Source: Pseudaeromonas sp963677375 | GTDB lineage: Bacteria > Pseudomonadota > Gammaproteobacteria > Enterobacterales > Aeromonadaceae | Direction of reading: 5' to 3' | Length of the DNA stretch: 64,000 nt | Assembly (NCBI GenBank): GCA_963677375.2 | Contig: CAXXIF010000006.1 | Span: forward strand, 62,001 to 126,000 | Shown: positions 25,792 through 38,724 of the stretch, piece after piece | Layout: each line of letters begins with the position of its first letter | Position numbering within the stretch: the stretch's first letter is position 1 | Translations under genes and position numbers: made by a program | Notes under the pieces: model-generated | The model's database searches: none | Told to the model about the DNA's origin: nothing | What the model saw: only the letters and a program-made list of their open reading frames with translations

Positions 25792-25900
25792 CAGGAATTG
25801 GATGTCAAAAAAAATTGATATGCAATGACTGATGAAGTGACCAAGACGATTCGAAAGGATCGGCAACAGTTAATTCAAAATTCATTGAGCACCAAACTTT

Positions 25901-27441
<1,541 letters not shown>

Positions 27442-27462
27442 ACGACCGACACCAAATCTTGT

Positions 27463-27488
27463 TGAGTGTTCACACAGATTGCTTGATT
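27463..27488 (+). other. downstream arm of the 16S processing stem
   Basis: Complement of 25766-25791, starting 22 bases after the 16S 3' end. Confidence 0.85.
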
Positions 27489-27555
27489 GATGTAGAGAGA
27501 GCACTGCGATTTTGTATCAGCAGGTTCTGTAGCGGTCATCGCTACTTTGCCGCTA

Positions 27556-27571
27556 GTTTCGCAAGCGAAAC
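27556..27571 (+). other. small perfect hairpin in the 16S-tRNA spacer
   Basis: GTTTCGC, AA, GCGAAAC: a 7-bp perfect stem. It precedes a larger hairpin at 27582. Confidence 0.6.
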
Positions 27572-27581
27572 GTCGCCTGAT

Positions 27582-27626
27582 ACGAAATTCGCTGCAATGC
27601 GTTGCATTGCAAAGCGCGAATTTCGT
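27582..27626 (+). other. long hairpin abutting tRNA-Glu
   Basis: Arms of 11 bp (ACGAAATTCGC) and 8 bp (TGCAATGC) pair with GCATTGCA and GCGAATTTCGT; there is a GTT loop and one 4-base AAGC bulge. The last two bases of the stem are the first two of the tRNA, so pairing would compete with the acceptor stem. Confidence 0.7.
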
Positions 27627-27700
27627 CCCTTTCGTCTAGAGGCCTAGGACATCGCCCTTTCACGGCGGTAACAGGGGTTCGAATCCCCTAAGGGACGCCA
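27625..27700 (+). tRNA. tRNA-Glu (anticodon TTC)
   Basis: 76 bases including an encoded CCA. Acceptor arm GTCCCTT with AAGGGAC, anticodon TTC at 27659-27661 in loop CTTTCAC, T-arm GGGGTTCGAATCCCC. Nearly the same as E. coli tRNA-Glu, which also sits between 16S and 23S in several rrn operons. It is the only tRNA in this spacer. Confidence 0.97.
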
Positions 27701-27757
27701 CTAGCGCGAGAATGCAGAGATAAGTAGTTCATTTATCTCTGATTTCTTACGAAATCA

Positions 27758-27770
27758 TGCTCTTTAACAA
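27758..27770 (+). promoter_or_regulatory. boxA antitermination site before 23S
   Basis: TGCTCTTTAACAA, the full consensus, about 135 bases before 23S. Confidence 0.85.
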
Positions 27771-27904
27771 TCTGGAAAAGCTGATTCAAAAAGTTCTAAA
27801 TACAGTTACAAGCGTTTTGGAACTTCTTGGCGAAAACAAAAATTGTTGTATCACAGTCCTTGTGATTACGGCCGCTTAAGTCGAAAGACTTCTTGGGGTT
27901 GTAT

Positions 27905-30793
<2,889 letters not shown>

Positions 30794-30867
30794 ACAACAC
30801 CCAAGAAGTTTTAAATGCTTGTGACGGTAGACAGAACGAGTCAGCTTCTTCCCAGATTGAAGATTTA

Positions 30868-30986
30868 TGCCTGGCGGCAATAGCGCAGTGGAACCACCTG
30901 TACCCATGCCGAACACAGAAGTGAAACGCTGTAGCGCCGATGGTAGTGTGGCATTCGCCATGCGAGAGTAGGACACTGCCAGGCAC
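30868..30986 (+). rRNA. rrf: 5S ribosomal RNA
   Basis: About 119 bases starting TGCCTGGCGGCAATAGCG and ending ACTGCCAGGCA, whose ends pair. Conserved CCCATGCCGAAC and GAAGTGAAAC are present. Confidence 0.96.
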
Positions 30987-30995
30987 CCAATATAC

Positions 30996-31028
30996 AAAAA
31001 GCCCCGATAGCAATATCGGGGCTTTTTA
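30996..31028 (+). terminator. rRNA operon terminator
   Basis: AAAAAGCCCCGATA, GCAA loop, TATCGGGGCTTTTT: a 14-bp stem with T run. Confidence 0.93.
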
Positions 31029-31048
31029 TTTTGCATGATGGGATATCG

Positions 31049-31264
31049 TTACTCGGATTGTCTATGACATTTTTGAGGACACATCTGTGCTGCCGCAATG
31101 TAGAACTTAGCTCGCCCTTCCGCCTCCACCTTGACTCGGGCAACCACGCGATTTTCTCGGTGAAATTCCCAGTTTTCTTTGAACTTAGGTACCGAGATCC
31201 CGAGGCACAACAGGTATTCGCTAAATAGATATGAATTGCTGATTTCGGTCAGATGTCTATCCAT
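31049..31264 (-). CDS. small hypothetical protein, 71 residues
   Basis: Unrecognised. The ATG at 31264 has AAGGGGA 7 bases upstream; two ATGs further up lack a site. Basic protein with a Cys near residue 20 (YLLCLG) and two near the end (MCPQKC). It ends only 21 bases from the rRNA terminator, convergent with the rRNA operon. No signal peptide. Moderately supported by the ribosome site only. Confidence 0.5.
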   Translation of the reverse strand: MDRHLTEISNSYLFSEYLLCLGISVPKFKENWEFHRENRVVARVKVEAEGRAKFYIAAAQMCPQKCHRQSE

Positions 31265-31584
31265 AGCGAATCCCCTTCTGGATGTGGATGATGTTAGTGC
31301 CATGTTGCTACTTGGTTCTAACTTGTTAAGCAACCTTTAAACTATGGCTACGGTGGCATCAGAAGTCAAAGGCTGATGTTCGTTTCTACGCCTTCGTCAC
31401 AGGTTGAAAAAAGAGCTGTAAGCAGGGCAGGAGTGAGGCGCAATACAGAGAAAGAAGTATCGAGGGAATGTAACGACGACTCTTTGCTCCCTATGCGAAG
31501 CTTGTCATAATAGTGTTTCCGATCAGTGACAGGGATACGTCTCTATGTCACGCCTCTGATTGCTGCAAACAAGGATGCAACTGC
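31265..31584. other. gap between a small minus-strand gene and ppnP
   Basis: No gene seen. The right half should hold the ppnP promoter; TTGTCATAATAG near 31503 contains a CATAAT that could serve as -10. Nothing else stands out. Confidence 0.4.
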
Positions 31585-31866
31585 ATGTTAAAAGTAAATG
31601 AGTATTTTGAAGGGAAAGTTAAGTCGATTGGTTTTGCTTGTGGTGTTGGTAAAGCGACTGTCGGCGTGATGGCTCCGGGTGAATATACTTTCAATACGGG
31701 GGCGCCCGAGTTAATGGTTGTTATCCGTGGTGCTTTGACTGTGCTGTTACCAGGACAAGATCTGTGGGTTACATACAGTTCAGGTGATCAATTTGATGTG
31801 CCAGGAAATAGTGCGTTTCAACTGCAAGTAAATGAAGAAACGGCTTATCTGTGCGAGTTTAAATAA
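31585..31866 (+). CDS. ppnP: pyrimidine/purine nucleoside phosphorylase
   Basis: Cupin-fold enzyme (formerly YaiE, DUF1255) that splits nucleosides with phosphate into base and ribose-1-phosphate. 93 residues; opens NEYFEGKVKSIGFACG and has VGVMAPGEYTF, VIRGALTVLLPG and FDVPGNSAFQLQV, close to E. coli YaiE throughout. AAGGA precedes the ATG at 31585; the frame open to 31513 is Cys-rich nonsense. Single gene with a two-way terminator after it. Confidence 0.94.
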   Translation: MLKVNEYFEGKVKSIGFACGVGKATVGVMAPGEYTFNTGAPELMVVIRGALTVLLPGQDLWVTYSSGDQFDVPGNSAFQLQVNEETAYLCEFK

Positions 31867-31890
31867 TCCCAAACGACACATTGAGCGAAC

Positions 31891-31920
31891 AAAAAAGGCG
31901 ACTATGATGTCGCCTTTTTT
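31891..31920. terminator. two-way terminator between ppnP and the TAXI gene
   Basis: AAAAAAGGCGAC, loop TATGAT, GTCGCCTTTTTT: symmetric with T run on both strands, between convergent genes. Confidence 0.93.
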
Positions 31921-31947
31921 ATTAAGCCTTTTACGGGAAATTATGGA

Positions 31948-32940
31948 TTAGTCACTTTTCCCGAGTAAACCGACTTCCATAAAATAACGTTTTGCCCCTG
32001 GGTGCAGCGGAGCCGATAGTCCTTGGCTGACCATCTGCTGTTTTGTTAACTGGGAAAATGCCGGATGTAGCCGTTTGAATTGCTCAAAGTTCTCGAATAC
32101 GGCTTTCACCAGCTGATAGGCTGTTTCATCAGGGAGATCACTATTCGTCACTAGGGTGGCGGATACGCCGAAGGAGGGGGTATCTTGATCTGCGCCGCGA
32201 TAGAGACGCCCAGGAATGATCGTCTTACTATATTCTGGATGGTCAGCGACTAATTTATCGATGCTAACACCGGATATATCGACTAAACGAATGTCACAGC
32301 TACTGCTTGCCTCTTTGATCGTGCCACTCGGATGACCAACCACATAGACAAAGGCATCGATTTTGTTGTCACACAAGGCCTGCGCACGCTCTGCACCTTT
32401 CAGCTCGGAAACTGCAGCGAAGCTATCCATAGTCCAACCGAGACTATTCATCAAAACAGTCATGGTGCTGTGATCACCTGAACCTGGATTACCAATATCG
32501 ACTCGTTTACCTAGTAAATCGTCCAAGTTTTGAATATTTGCATCTTGTCTGGCAACGACAGTTAACGGCTCGACATAGAGCCCGAATAGACTGCGGAGTC
32601 CGCTATCCGGCCCTGTACTTGCAAACTCGGCCTGCCCCTTGACGGCAGCTCTTTGTGCATCTGATTGAACGACGGCCAAGTTGACTTTGTGTTCCTGTAA
32701 GGCGCGCAAGTTATAAATAGAGCCGCTGGTAGCTTGCACCGAGCAGCGTAATTTGGGTGTACTGGATATTTTATTGATCAGACGGCAAACCGCCCCACCG
32801 GTGGGATAATACACCCCGGTTACACTACCGGTTGCGATGATGAGTGATGAAGTTTGTGTGGTAGCGAATGCCGGTGCTGCCAGCAGCCATATGGGGATTA
32901 CGACGGATAATACATGGCAGGTAAAGCGATGCACGAACAT
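31948..32940 (-). CDS. TAXI-family substrate-binding protein
   Basis: Periplasmic binding component of TRAP-associated extracytoplasmic immunogenic type. 330 residues with a signal peptide of about 26 residues ending APAFA. The TAXI hallmark is near the mature N-terminus: LIIATGSVTGVYYPTGGAVCRLIN, followed by TSGSIYNLRALQEHKVNLAVVQSDAQ, and later GNPGSGDHSTMTVLM. AAGGA precedes the ATG at 32940. No fused TRAP permease gene lies nearby, so its partner is elsewhere or it acts alone. Ligands known for the group include glutamate and other carboxylates; not assignable here. Confidence 0.9.
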   Translation of the reverse strand: MFVHRFTCHVLSVVIPIWLLAAPAFATTQTSSLIIATGSVTGVYYPTGGAVCRLINKISSTPKLRCSVQATSGSIYNLRALQEHKVNLAVVQSDAQRAAVKGQAEFASTGPDSGLRSLFGLYVEPLTVVARQDANIQNLDDLLGKRVDIGNPGSGDHSTMTVLMNSLGWTMDSFAAVSELKGAERAQALCDNKIDAFVYVVGHPSGTIKEASSSCDIRLVDISGVSIDKLVADHPEYSKTIIPGRLYRGADQDTPSFGVSATLVTNSDLPDETAYQLVKAVFENFEQFKRLHPAFSQLTKQQMVSQGLSAPLHPGAKRYFMEVGLLGKSD

Positions 32941-33073
32941 GTGATTCCTTAAGCTGAGGCAGCTTCGGCCTATGGGCGACATGAAGTAAGAGCATTACAC
33001 AGAACCTTAGCGAGGTTGCCAGATGAATGCAATTCAATGATAGGGGTAATAAGGCTAACAAACTGATTCGGAA

Positions 33074-33099
33074 GAAAAAGGCTGCATTTTGTGCAGCCT
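33074..33099 (-). terminator. terminator after the PatB/MalY gene
   Basis: On the minus strand GGCTGCA, CAAAA loop, TGCAGCC then TTTTTC, ten bases after the stop. Confidence 0.85.
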
Positions 33100-33108
33100 G
33101 TTGATCAG

Positions 33109-34254
33109 TTAATTACCCGTGTGTTTGCGGATGACCTGTCGCATTCGATTTAATGCTTCAGTCAGTAGTTGTCTGGAGCAACCGAAATTTAACCGGATAA
33201 AATTTCCATCGCCAAATTGTGCGCCGGGCGACAAACCTACACCACCAGCCTCGAACGCGGCAATTGGATTTCCTAGCTTGAGGGCGGAGACATCAATCCA
33301 GGCCAAGTAGGTCGCTTCTATCTTGGCTATTTTGACACCATCCAGAGTTCCCAGTTCCTGCATGACCAAATCACGATTTTCACGGAGATAATCTAGCTGG
33401 CTCTCTAGCCAGGTGGCGCCGTCGGCATATGCGGCTTCTGCCGCCGTAAAACCGAGCAGATTATTATCGGCCATCAGTCCGCGCATGGACTGTTGTAATT
33501 TTTGGCGCAATTCGGTATTGGGAATAATCGCGAAAGAGCAGCATAGCCCTGGAATGTTGAATGTCTTGCTGGGTGCCATCAGGACGGCACTACGGTGTGC
33601 TGCCGAATTGGACACACTGGCAAAGGGGATGTGGCGGACTTCTTTATCCAGCAGCAAGTCACAGTGAATTTCATCGGAACACACAATGAGCTGATGACGT
33701 TCGGCAATATCGGCGATGCGTTCTAATTCGCTTCGACGGAATACTGTTCCACCAGGGTTATGAGGGTTACACAACAAAAGCAAATCCGCATCTGCTGCCA
33801 GACGTTCTAATTGCTCAAAATCGGGCAACCAGCGGTCTGCGACTAATTGCATCGGCAGGTGGCTGACACGACGGTCATTATGTTCTGGCGCGTGTAAGAA
33901 GGGGTAATAGACGGGAGTCGGAGTGATTACACTCTTGTCGGGATGGCACCAAGCTTTGCAAGCAAAGTTTAACCCTGGAACGACACCCGGCATGAAGAGC
34001 AGCCATTCGGCCTCAACCTGCCAGTCATACAGGGCTTGCATGCGCTCCAGGATCAGTCGAACTAATCGAGGCGATGGCCGACTATAGCCGAAAACCCCAT
34101 GCTCAATTCGCTGATGTAACGCGTCAATGATAGCGGGTGCTGCTTTGAAGTCGGTATCGGCAACCCATAATGGTAGAATGTCTTTATCACCATATTTATC
34201 CCATTTCAGGCTTTGTGTGCCGCGGCGATCAATCACTCCATCGAAGTCAAACAT
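33109..34254 (-). CDS. PatB/MalY-type cystathionine beta-lyase, PLP-dependent
   Basis: Class I/II aminotransferase-fold C-S lyase of 381 residues, cleaving cystathionine or cysteine conjugates to pyruvate, ammonia and a thiol. Family opening FDFDGVIDRRGTQSLKWDKY, cofactor region LLLLCNPHNPGGTVF, DEIHCDLLL, and the Schiff-base lysine in MAPSKTFNIPGL. E. coli MalY is similar and also represses the maltose regulon by binding MalT; whether this one does is unknown. Divergent from a SetA-like sugar efflux gene, with 118 bases between. Confidence 0.92.
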   Translation of the reverse strand: MFDFDGVIDRRGTQSLKWDKYGDKDILPLWVADTDFKAAPAIIDALHQRIEHGVFGYSRPSPRLVRLILERMQALYDWQVEAEWLLFMPGVVPGLNFACKAWCHPDKSVITPTPVYYPFLHAPEHNDRRVSHLPMQLVADRWLPDFEQLERLAADADLLLLCNPHNPGGTVFRRSELERIADIAERHQLIVCSDEIHCDLLLDKEVRHIPFASVSNSAAHRSAVLMAPSKTFNIPGLCCSFAIIPNTELRQKLQQSMRGLMADNNLLGFTAAEAAYADGATWLESQLDYLRENRDLVMQELGTLDGVKIAKIEATYLAWIDVSALKLGNPIAAFEAGGVGLSPGAQFGDGNFIRLNFGCSRQLLTEALNRMRQVIRKHTGN

Positions 34255-34372
34255 GTCACTCTCTCATATGGGGGAAAGTGACACTCTAAGAATAATTCGG
34301 GAGTACGGCAACCTATGCCGGGAGTTAATTCAGCGCAATTTGTGCATCCAGTATGTATTTTCAGGAAATTGA

Positions 34373-35548
34373 ATGTCAGTCGTAATGAGTCGTTTGGGTA
34401 TACATCTTAACCGGGTTCTTCTGGTTTTTATGGCCGTGACCTTTTTATCGGGGATGGGGGCCGCTTTATTCGTACCAACTATGAGTTTGTTTCTAACCGA
34501 AGCGGTTGGTGCTACGCCTTTGGCGGTCGGGTGTTTTTATACCCTGAATGCCTTTATGGGTATTCTGGTGAGCCAGTTATTGGCACGATATTCCGATCGC
34601 AAGAGAAGTCGGAAGCCTCTGATTTTTACCTGTTTATCTTTCGGTATTCTGGCATGTTTGCTCTTTGCTGAGAGTCGTAGTTATTGGGTGTTGGCGACGT
34701 TGGGGATCGGGTTGCTGAGCCTGGGTGCCACAGCTTCGCCCCAGTTGTTTGCATTGGCCCGTGAACATAGTGATGCGCAAGGAGATCGCAGCGTTATGTT
34801 TACCTCGCTCATGCGCGCTCAGTTCTCTCTTGCTTGGGTGATCGGCCCTCCCATTGCATTTGCTATCTCGGTGCATTTGGGGTTTGCCTGGTTATTTATT
34901 TTGGGCGCGGGAATCTATCTGTGTAGTGTGTTTCTGGTTTGGCGGGGGCTACCGCCCGGTGGCTCAGTCGTTACCGCCGCCCGTATTGATGGCAGTGGCT
35001 TTTGGCAGGACTCGAATGTTCGGTGGTTATTCTGCTCCTCCATGTTGGCGTGGACGTGTAACAGCATGTACCTCATTAACATGCCTCTGTATCTCTCGCG
35101 AGAGCTTCATCTGCCGCAGGGGTTGGCGGGGTGGATGATGGGAACCGCAGCTGCACTGGAGATCCCGATTATGTTAGGGGCAGGTCATCTCAGTGGACGT
35201 TGGGGGAAGAAACCCATGTTGTTAGTGGCGACTGTCTCTGGAATTGGTTTTTATGCGGGCATGTCTACTCTGAGTGCCCCCTGGGCTCTGCTTGCGCTGC
35301 AAGGTGCCAATGCGCTCTTCATCGGGATATTAGCCGGGCTAGGAATGATCTACTTTCAGGATCTGATGCCAGGACAATTGGGGCAAGCCACAACACTGTT
35401 TACCAATAGTATTCGCACCGGGGCTATTCTGGCGGGGCTCATGGCTGGAGTGATTGCCGAGTATTGGAGTTACTATGGGGTGTTTGTTCTTGCCATTGGT
35501 TTTACCTCTGTATCCATGATGTTACTCTGGCGTGTGCGAACGGTCTGA
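34373..35548 (+). CDS. sugar efflux transporter, SetA/SetB family (MFS)
   Basis: Exports sugars such as lactose or glucose analogues, probably to relieve sugar-phosphate stress. 391 residues, 12 membrane segments. Close to E. coli SetA along its whole length: GALF-type start, TPQLFALARE, RAQFSLAWVIGPPIAF, QDSNVRWLFCSSMLAWTCN and YFQDLMPGQLGQATTLFTNS. Which paralogue (SetA, SetB, SetC) cannot be told. The ATG at 34373 has AGGAA before it. Its last 27 bases overlap the end of the convergent LysR gene. Confidence 0.9.
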   Translation: MSVVMSRLGIHLNRVLLVFMAVTFLSGMGAALFVPTMSLFLTEAVGATPLAVGCFYTLNAFMGILVSQLLARYSDRKRSRKPLIFTCLSFGILACLLFAESRSYWVLATLGIGLLSLGATASPQLFALAREHSDAQGDRSVMFTSLMRAQFSLAWVIGPPIAFAISVHLGFAWLFILGAGIYLCSVFLVWRGLPPGGSVVTAARIDGSGFWQDSNVRWLFCSSMLAWTCNSMYLINMPLYLSRELHLPQGLAGWMMGTAAALEIPIMLGAGHLSGRWGKKPMLLVATVSGIGFYAGMSTLSAPWALLALQGANALFIGILAGLGMIYFQDLMPGQLGQATTLFTNSIRTGAILAGLMAGVIAEYWSYYGVFVLAIGFTSVSMMLLWRVRTV

Positions 35549-36487
35549 GGTTTCAACTTGTGCTAGGCCCAGCGCATCACGTGCGGTCAATTCGGCCTGC
35601 TGTAGTTTGTGACTGGTTCGCAAACATTCCAGTAACCGTGAGGCGCTGGGACCCAAACGCTCAGGATTTGGAACTACCAAGTGGGTAAAAAACTTTCGTG
35701 CACTGCTTTCGCGCAGTTGGATCCGATGCAAGCGATTTTGCTGCAACAGGGGCTCAACGAGATGAATAGGGAGCCATGCAAATCCAAGTCCGGATAGCAA
35801 GATACCGATGGCTTCGTGAAAATTATTGACCGTCCAACGCTGCTCGGCCTTGAGCCAGCCCGTCAGCTCTTGCGGATTTTTACCGGTATCCTTGATTACA
35901 ATCTGCAACTCCTGGCTCAGGTCGGCCTGGACCAGTTCGGGGGTGATTCTTGCAAGCGGATGTAGGGGATGGCACACCGGTAACAAGGTGATTTCGGCCA
36001 TGGGTTCTCCCAAAAAACCCTTCGGAACATGACCCGTGATGACGAGATCGGCATGCTGTTCCAGAATTGCATCCTGAGACCCCGTGAGTACCGTATCCAC
36101 TAGCTGCAACTGAGTGCCCCGAGACTTGGGATAGTAAAGTTGCAAGGCTCGATTGATCAAGGGTCTAGGGTGTACCAATTCAACAGCCAGCCGGACTTCT
36201 GCTTCCCATCCCTGATGGATATTGAAGGCTAGCAGCTCCAGCTCTTCCATTTGCAGTGTTAGCTGCTTGGCGCGACGGAGAAAAACTTCTCCTTCTTCCG
36301 TCAAAAAGGCTTTCCGTCCTCGCACTTCCAGCAGGGCCACGCCAAGAGTCTGCTGCAATTTAGCCACGGCATGGTTTAGTGAAGACTGGCTTTTGTTGAG
36401 CTTTTCTGCCGCCTGCGCGTAGCCACCAAACTCAACAACTGCCTGGAAAATTCGCCATTGTTCAAGTGTGCTCTTGGGTCGAAACAT
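35522..36487 (-). CDS. LysR-family transcriptional regulator
   Basis: 321 residues: helix-turn-helix at about 10-70 (WRIFQAVVEFGGYAQAAEKL, then SQSSLNHAVAKLQQTLGVAL), effector domain after residue 95. It has the extended C-terminal tail rich in Thr, Asp and Glu beyond the domain (about 300-321), and that tail is what overlaps the transporter gene. No divergent gene lies close to its start; the nearest is the frameshifted yciK, reading in the same direction 80 bases upstream, so targets are unknown. Confidence 0.9.
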   Translation of the reverse strand: MFRPKSTLEQWRIFQAVVEFGGYAQAAEKLNKSQSSLNHAVAKLQQTLGVALLEVRGRKAFLTEEGEVFLRRAKQLTLQMEELELLAFNIHQGWEAEVRLAVELVHPRPLINRALQLYYPKSRGTQLQLVDTVLTGSQDAILEQHADLVITGHVPKGFLGEPMAEITLLPVCHPLHPLARITPELVQADLSQELQIVIKDTGKNPQELTGWLKAEQRWTVNNFHEAIGILLSGLGFAWLPIHLVEPLLQQNRLHRIQLRESSARKFFTHLVVPNPERLGPSASRLLECLRTSHKLQQAELTARDALGLAQVETSDRSHTPE

Positions 36488-36566
36488 AATGCAGGGGATT
36501 CCATGTCAAACGGAACAAACTGTTCCAATAGTATGCTAGGGAACTCTGGACGTCGAAGCCGCTAAG

Positions 36567-37320
36567 TTACCTGTTTCGCGGCGATTGTGCATCCAGACTC
36601 TGCCCATGAATGGCTTGGCTGTCTGCACCCATCAAATAGAGATAAAGGGGCATCAGCTCTGCGGGGCTCTTCAGGCTGCTGGGATCCTCGAGGGGGCGAG
36701 CACTCGCCCGCATGGCGGTTCGTGTGGCACCCGGGTTAATCGCATTCACCCGGATTGATGTCGATGCGAGTTCGTCCGCTAGTACTTGCATCAGCCCCTC
36801 AGTGGCAAATTTGGAGATGGCATAAGAGCCCCAATTGGCTCGCCCCTGACGACCCACTCCCGACGAGGTAAAGAGGATGGATGCTGCCGGACTTTGCCGC
36901 ATGAGCGGCAACAGAGCCTGTATCAACAGCAAGGCCGAGGTCACATTGACTTGTTGAACCTGTTGCCATTCCATCAGCGAAATGTGCTCCACTGGTCCCA
37001 AGGTGCCGAGAATCCCCGCATTGAGTAACAACCCATCCAGTTGGCCAAAAGCAGTGCTGATCTGCTCTGCCAGATGGCGATAAATCTCAGGATCTGAACG
37101 CAATAAATCCAGCGTATGAACCAAAGGCTGGATGCCGGTCTCTTGCAGTATGGTTGCAGCGAGCTCGTCTAGTTTATGCGGCGTTCGGCCTACCAAGATT
37201 AATCGGGCGCCATGGCGGGGAGTAGGCCAAGGCAGCCTGTTTGCCAATACCGTCACCTGCTCCGGTGATCAGTATGGTTTTGTGGCGTAGTAACTCAGGA
37301 TCTGCTTGATAGTTCAACAT
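36567..37320 (-). pseudogene. yciK: YciK-type short-chain dehydrogenase with one frameshift
   Basis: A proper start ATG lies at 37320 and reads MLNYQADPELLRHKTILITG, then AGDGIGKQAALAYS, the complete nucleotide-binding loop. At 37217-37220 a run of four G (four C on the coding strand) shifts the frame; removing one gives RHGARLILVGRTPHKLDELA and the rest, close to E. coli YciK through SSGVGRQGRANWGSYAISKF (catalytic Ser, Tyr, Lys) and GATRTAMRAS. Function of YciK is poorly known. Gene order yciK divergent from sohB is as in E. coli. The intact part alone from 37256 lacks the cofactor loop, so the product would be inactive unless the extra base is an error. Confidence 0.85.
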
Positions 37321-37495
37321 GTTAGCAACGATCTCCCGCCCCGTTTTCGACATCCAAGTGTAAACAGGTTGTCTGGTCTATCGCCAGTGATTCTCATGAA
37401 TTTATTAGGGAAAAGAGGCAGAAGTAGTAACGAATTTTGCCAAGTGGGAAAAAGTTCGTAGAATGGGCCGGTTTCCTGCTACCCCGGAGTCAACT

Positions 37496-38518
37496 TTGGA
37501 TTATCTCTACGGTTTTTTGTTGTTCGCGGCCAAGAGCCTGATGCTGGTTGTGGCGATTGGTGCTCTTCTCGCTTTCATTATTACCATGGCCGCGCGTCAG
37601 AAAGGGCGTAAGGGGCAACTCGAATTAGAGGACTTGTCGGAAGAGTATCGACAAACCTGCGAACAGCTACGTGTGGGTCTACTCAGTGAGTCCCAGGCAA
37701 AACTCTATGCCAAGCAGCAAAAAAAAGAGCAGAAGGCCGCGAAGAAACTTGGGATTGAAGATAAGAAACGATTGTTCGTCATCGACTTCAAAGGGGGAAT
37801 GGAGGCCAAAGAGGTCGCCAGTCTGCGCGAAGAGGTGACCGCCGTTCTTGCGCTGGCAGAAGCTGATGACGAGGTTTTGGTACGAGTGGAGTCCGGTGGT
37901 GGCGTAGTTCATGGCTATGGACTCTGTGCCTCCCAGTTACAACGCCTGCGGGATCATGGCCTGCATCTGACCGTGGCGATCGACAAGGTGGCGGCCAGCG
38001 GCGGCTATATGATGGCGTGTGTGGCCCAGCGTATTATTGCGGCCCCGTTTGCCATTGTCGGGTCGATTGGTGTGGTGGCTCAGCTACCCAACTTCCATCG
38101 TTTGCTGCAAAAGCATGACATCGACTTCGAGCAACACACCGCCGGACAATACAAGCGAACCCTGACGCTGTTCGGTGAAAATGATGATGCCGGGCGGCAG
38201 AAATTTCGGAATGAGTTGGAATCTGTGCATCAGCAATTCCGGCAATTTGTGGCGCAGCATCGCCCACGGATTGAATTGGACAAGGTTGCGACGGGTGAGC
38301 ATTGGTTGGCAGGTGAGGCTATAAAGCTCAACCTGGTCGACGAATTGCGAACCAGCGATGATTATCTGGTGGCTCATTATGCCAACAAGCAGGTCGTCAA
38401 GGTGCATTACAAGATCCACAGGGGGCTCGGTGAGCGATTCGGCCAACAAGCGACGCAGATCTTGGAACACGCCGTTATGGGAGTGCTGCAGCGATTACGT
38501 CATCCCTTCGATTACTAG
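37496..38518 (+). CDS. sohB: SohB, S49-family inner-membrane protease
   Basis: Membrane-anchored serine protease, an E. coli multicopy suppressor of htrA loss. 340 residues: membrane anchor about 5-30, basic Lys-rich linker (KQQKKEQKAAKK), then the S49 core with nucleophile Ser in GSIGVVAQ and Lys in GQYKRTLTLFGEN. The TTG at 37496 is chosen: GGAG lies 6 bases upstream, and the alignment to E. coli SohB (MELLSEYGLF) starts there. The ATG at 37463 lacks a good site. Upstream gene yciK diverges; topA follows on the same strand. Confidence 0.93.
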   Translation: MDYLYGFLLFAAKSLMLVVAIGALLAFIITMAARQKGRKGQLELEDLSEEYRQTCEQLRVGLLSESQAKLYAKQQKKEQKAAKKLGIEDKKRLFVIDFKGGMEAKEVASLREEVTAVLALAEADDEVLVRVESGGGVVHGYGLCASQLQRLRDHGLHLTVAIDKVAASGGYMMACVAQRIIAAPFAIVGSIGVVAQLPNFHRLLQKHDIDFEQHTAGQYKRTLTLFGENDDAGRQKFRNELESVHQQFRQFVAQHRPRIELDKVATGEHWLAGEAIKLNLVDELRTSDDYLVAHYANKQVVKVHYKIHRGLGERFGQQATQILEHAVMGVLQRLRHPFDY

Positions 38519-38657
38519 ATACCGTCATCGTCGTTGAACTGTTTGCGGGTGTAACCGCAACCTTTTCCTGGTTTGGTGCAGAAAGTGAGCATAAATCAGG
38601 CCCTACAATAAAAAAGGTTGCGTCTGAACGATTCGCCTTCCATTTTAATAAATAACC

Positions 38658-38690
38658 GATGCCGCCCACAGAGCGGCATCATACTGTTTT
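38658..38690 (+). other. hairpin in the sohB-topA gap
   Basis: Perfect 8-bp stem GATGCCGC/GCGGCATC with a 7-base loop, then ATACTGTTTTT. It could be a weak sohB terminator or part of the topA leader, 35 bases before the topA ATG. Confidence 0.45.
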
Positions 38691-38724
38691 TCAGCCAGCG
38701 TCATTAAGGACAGAGTAAGCGTCT

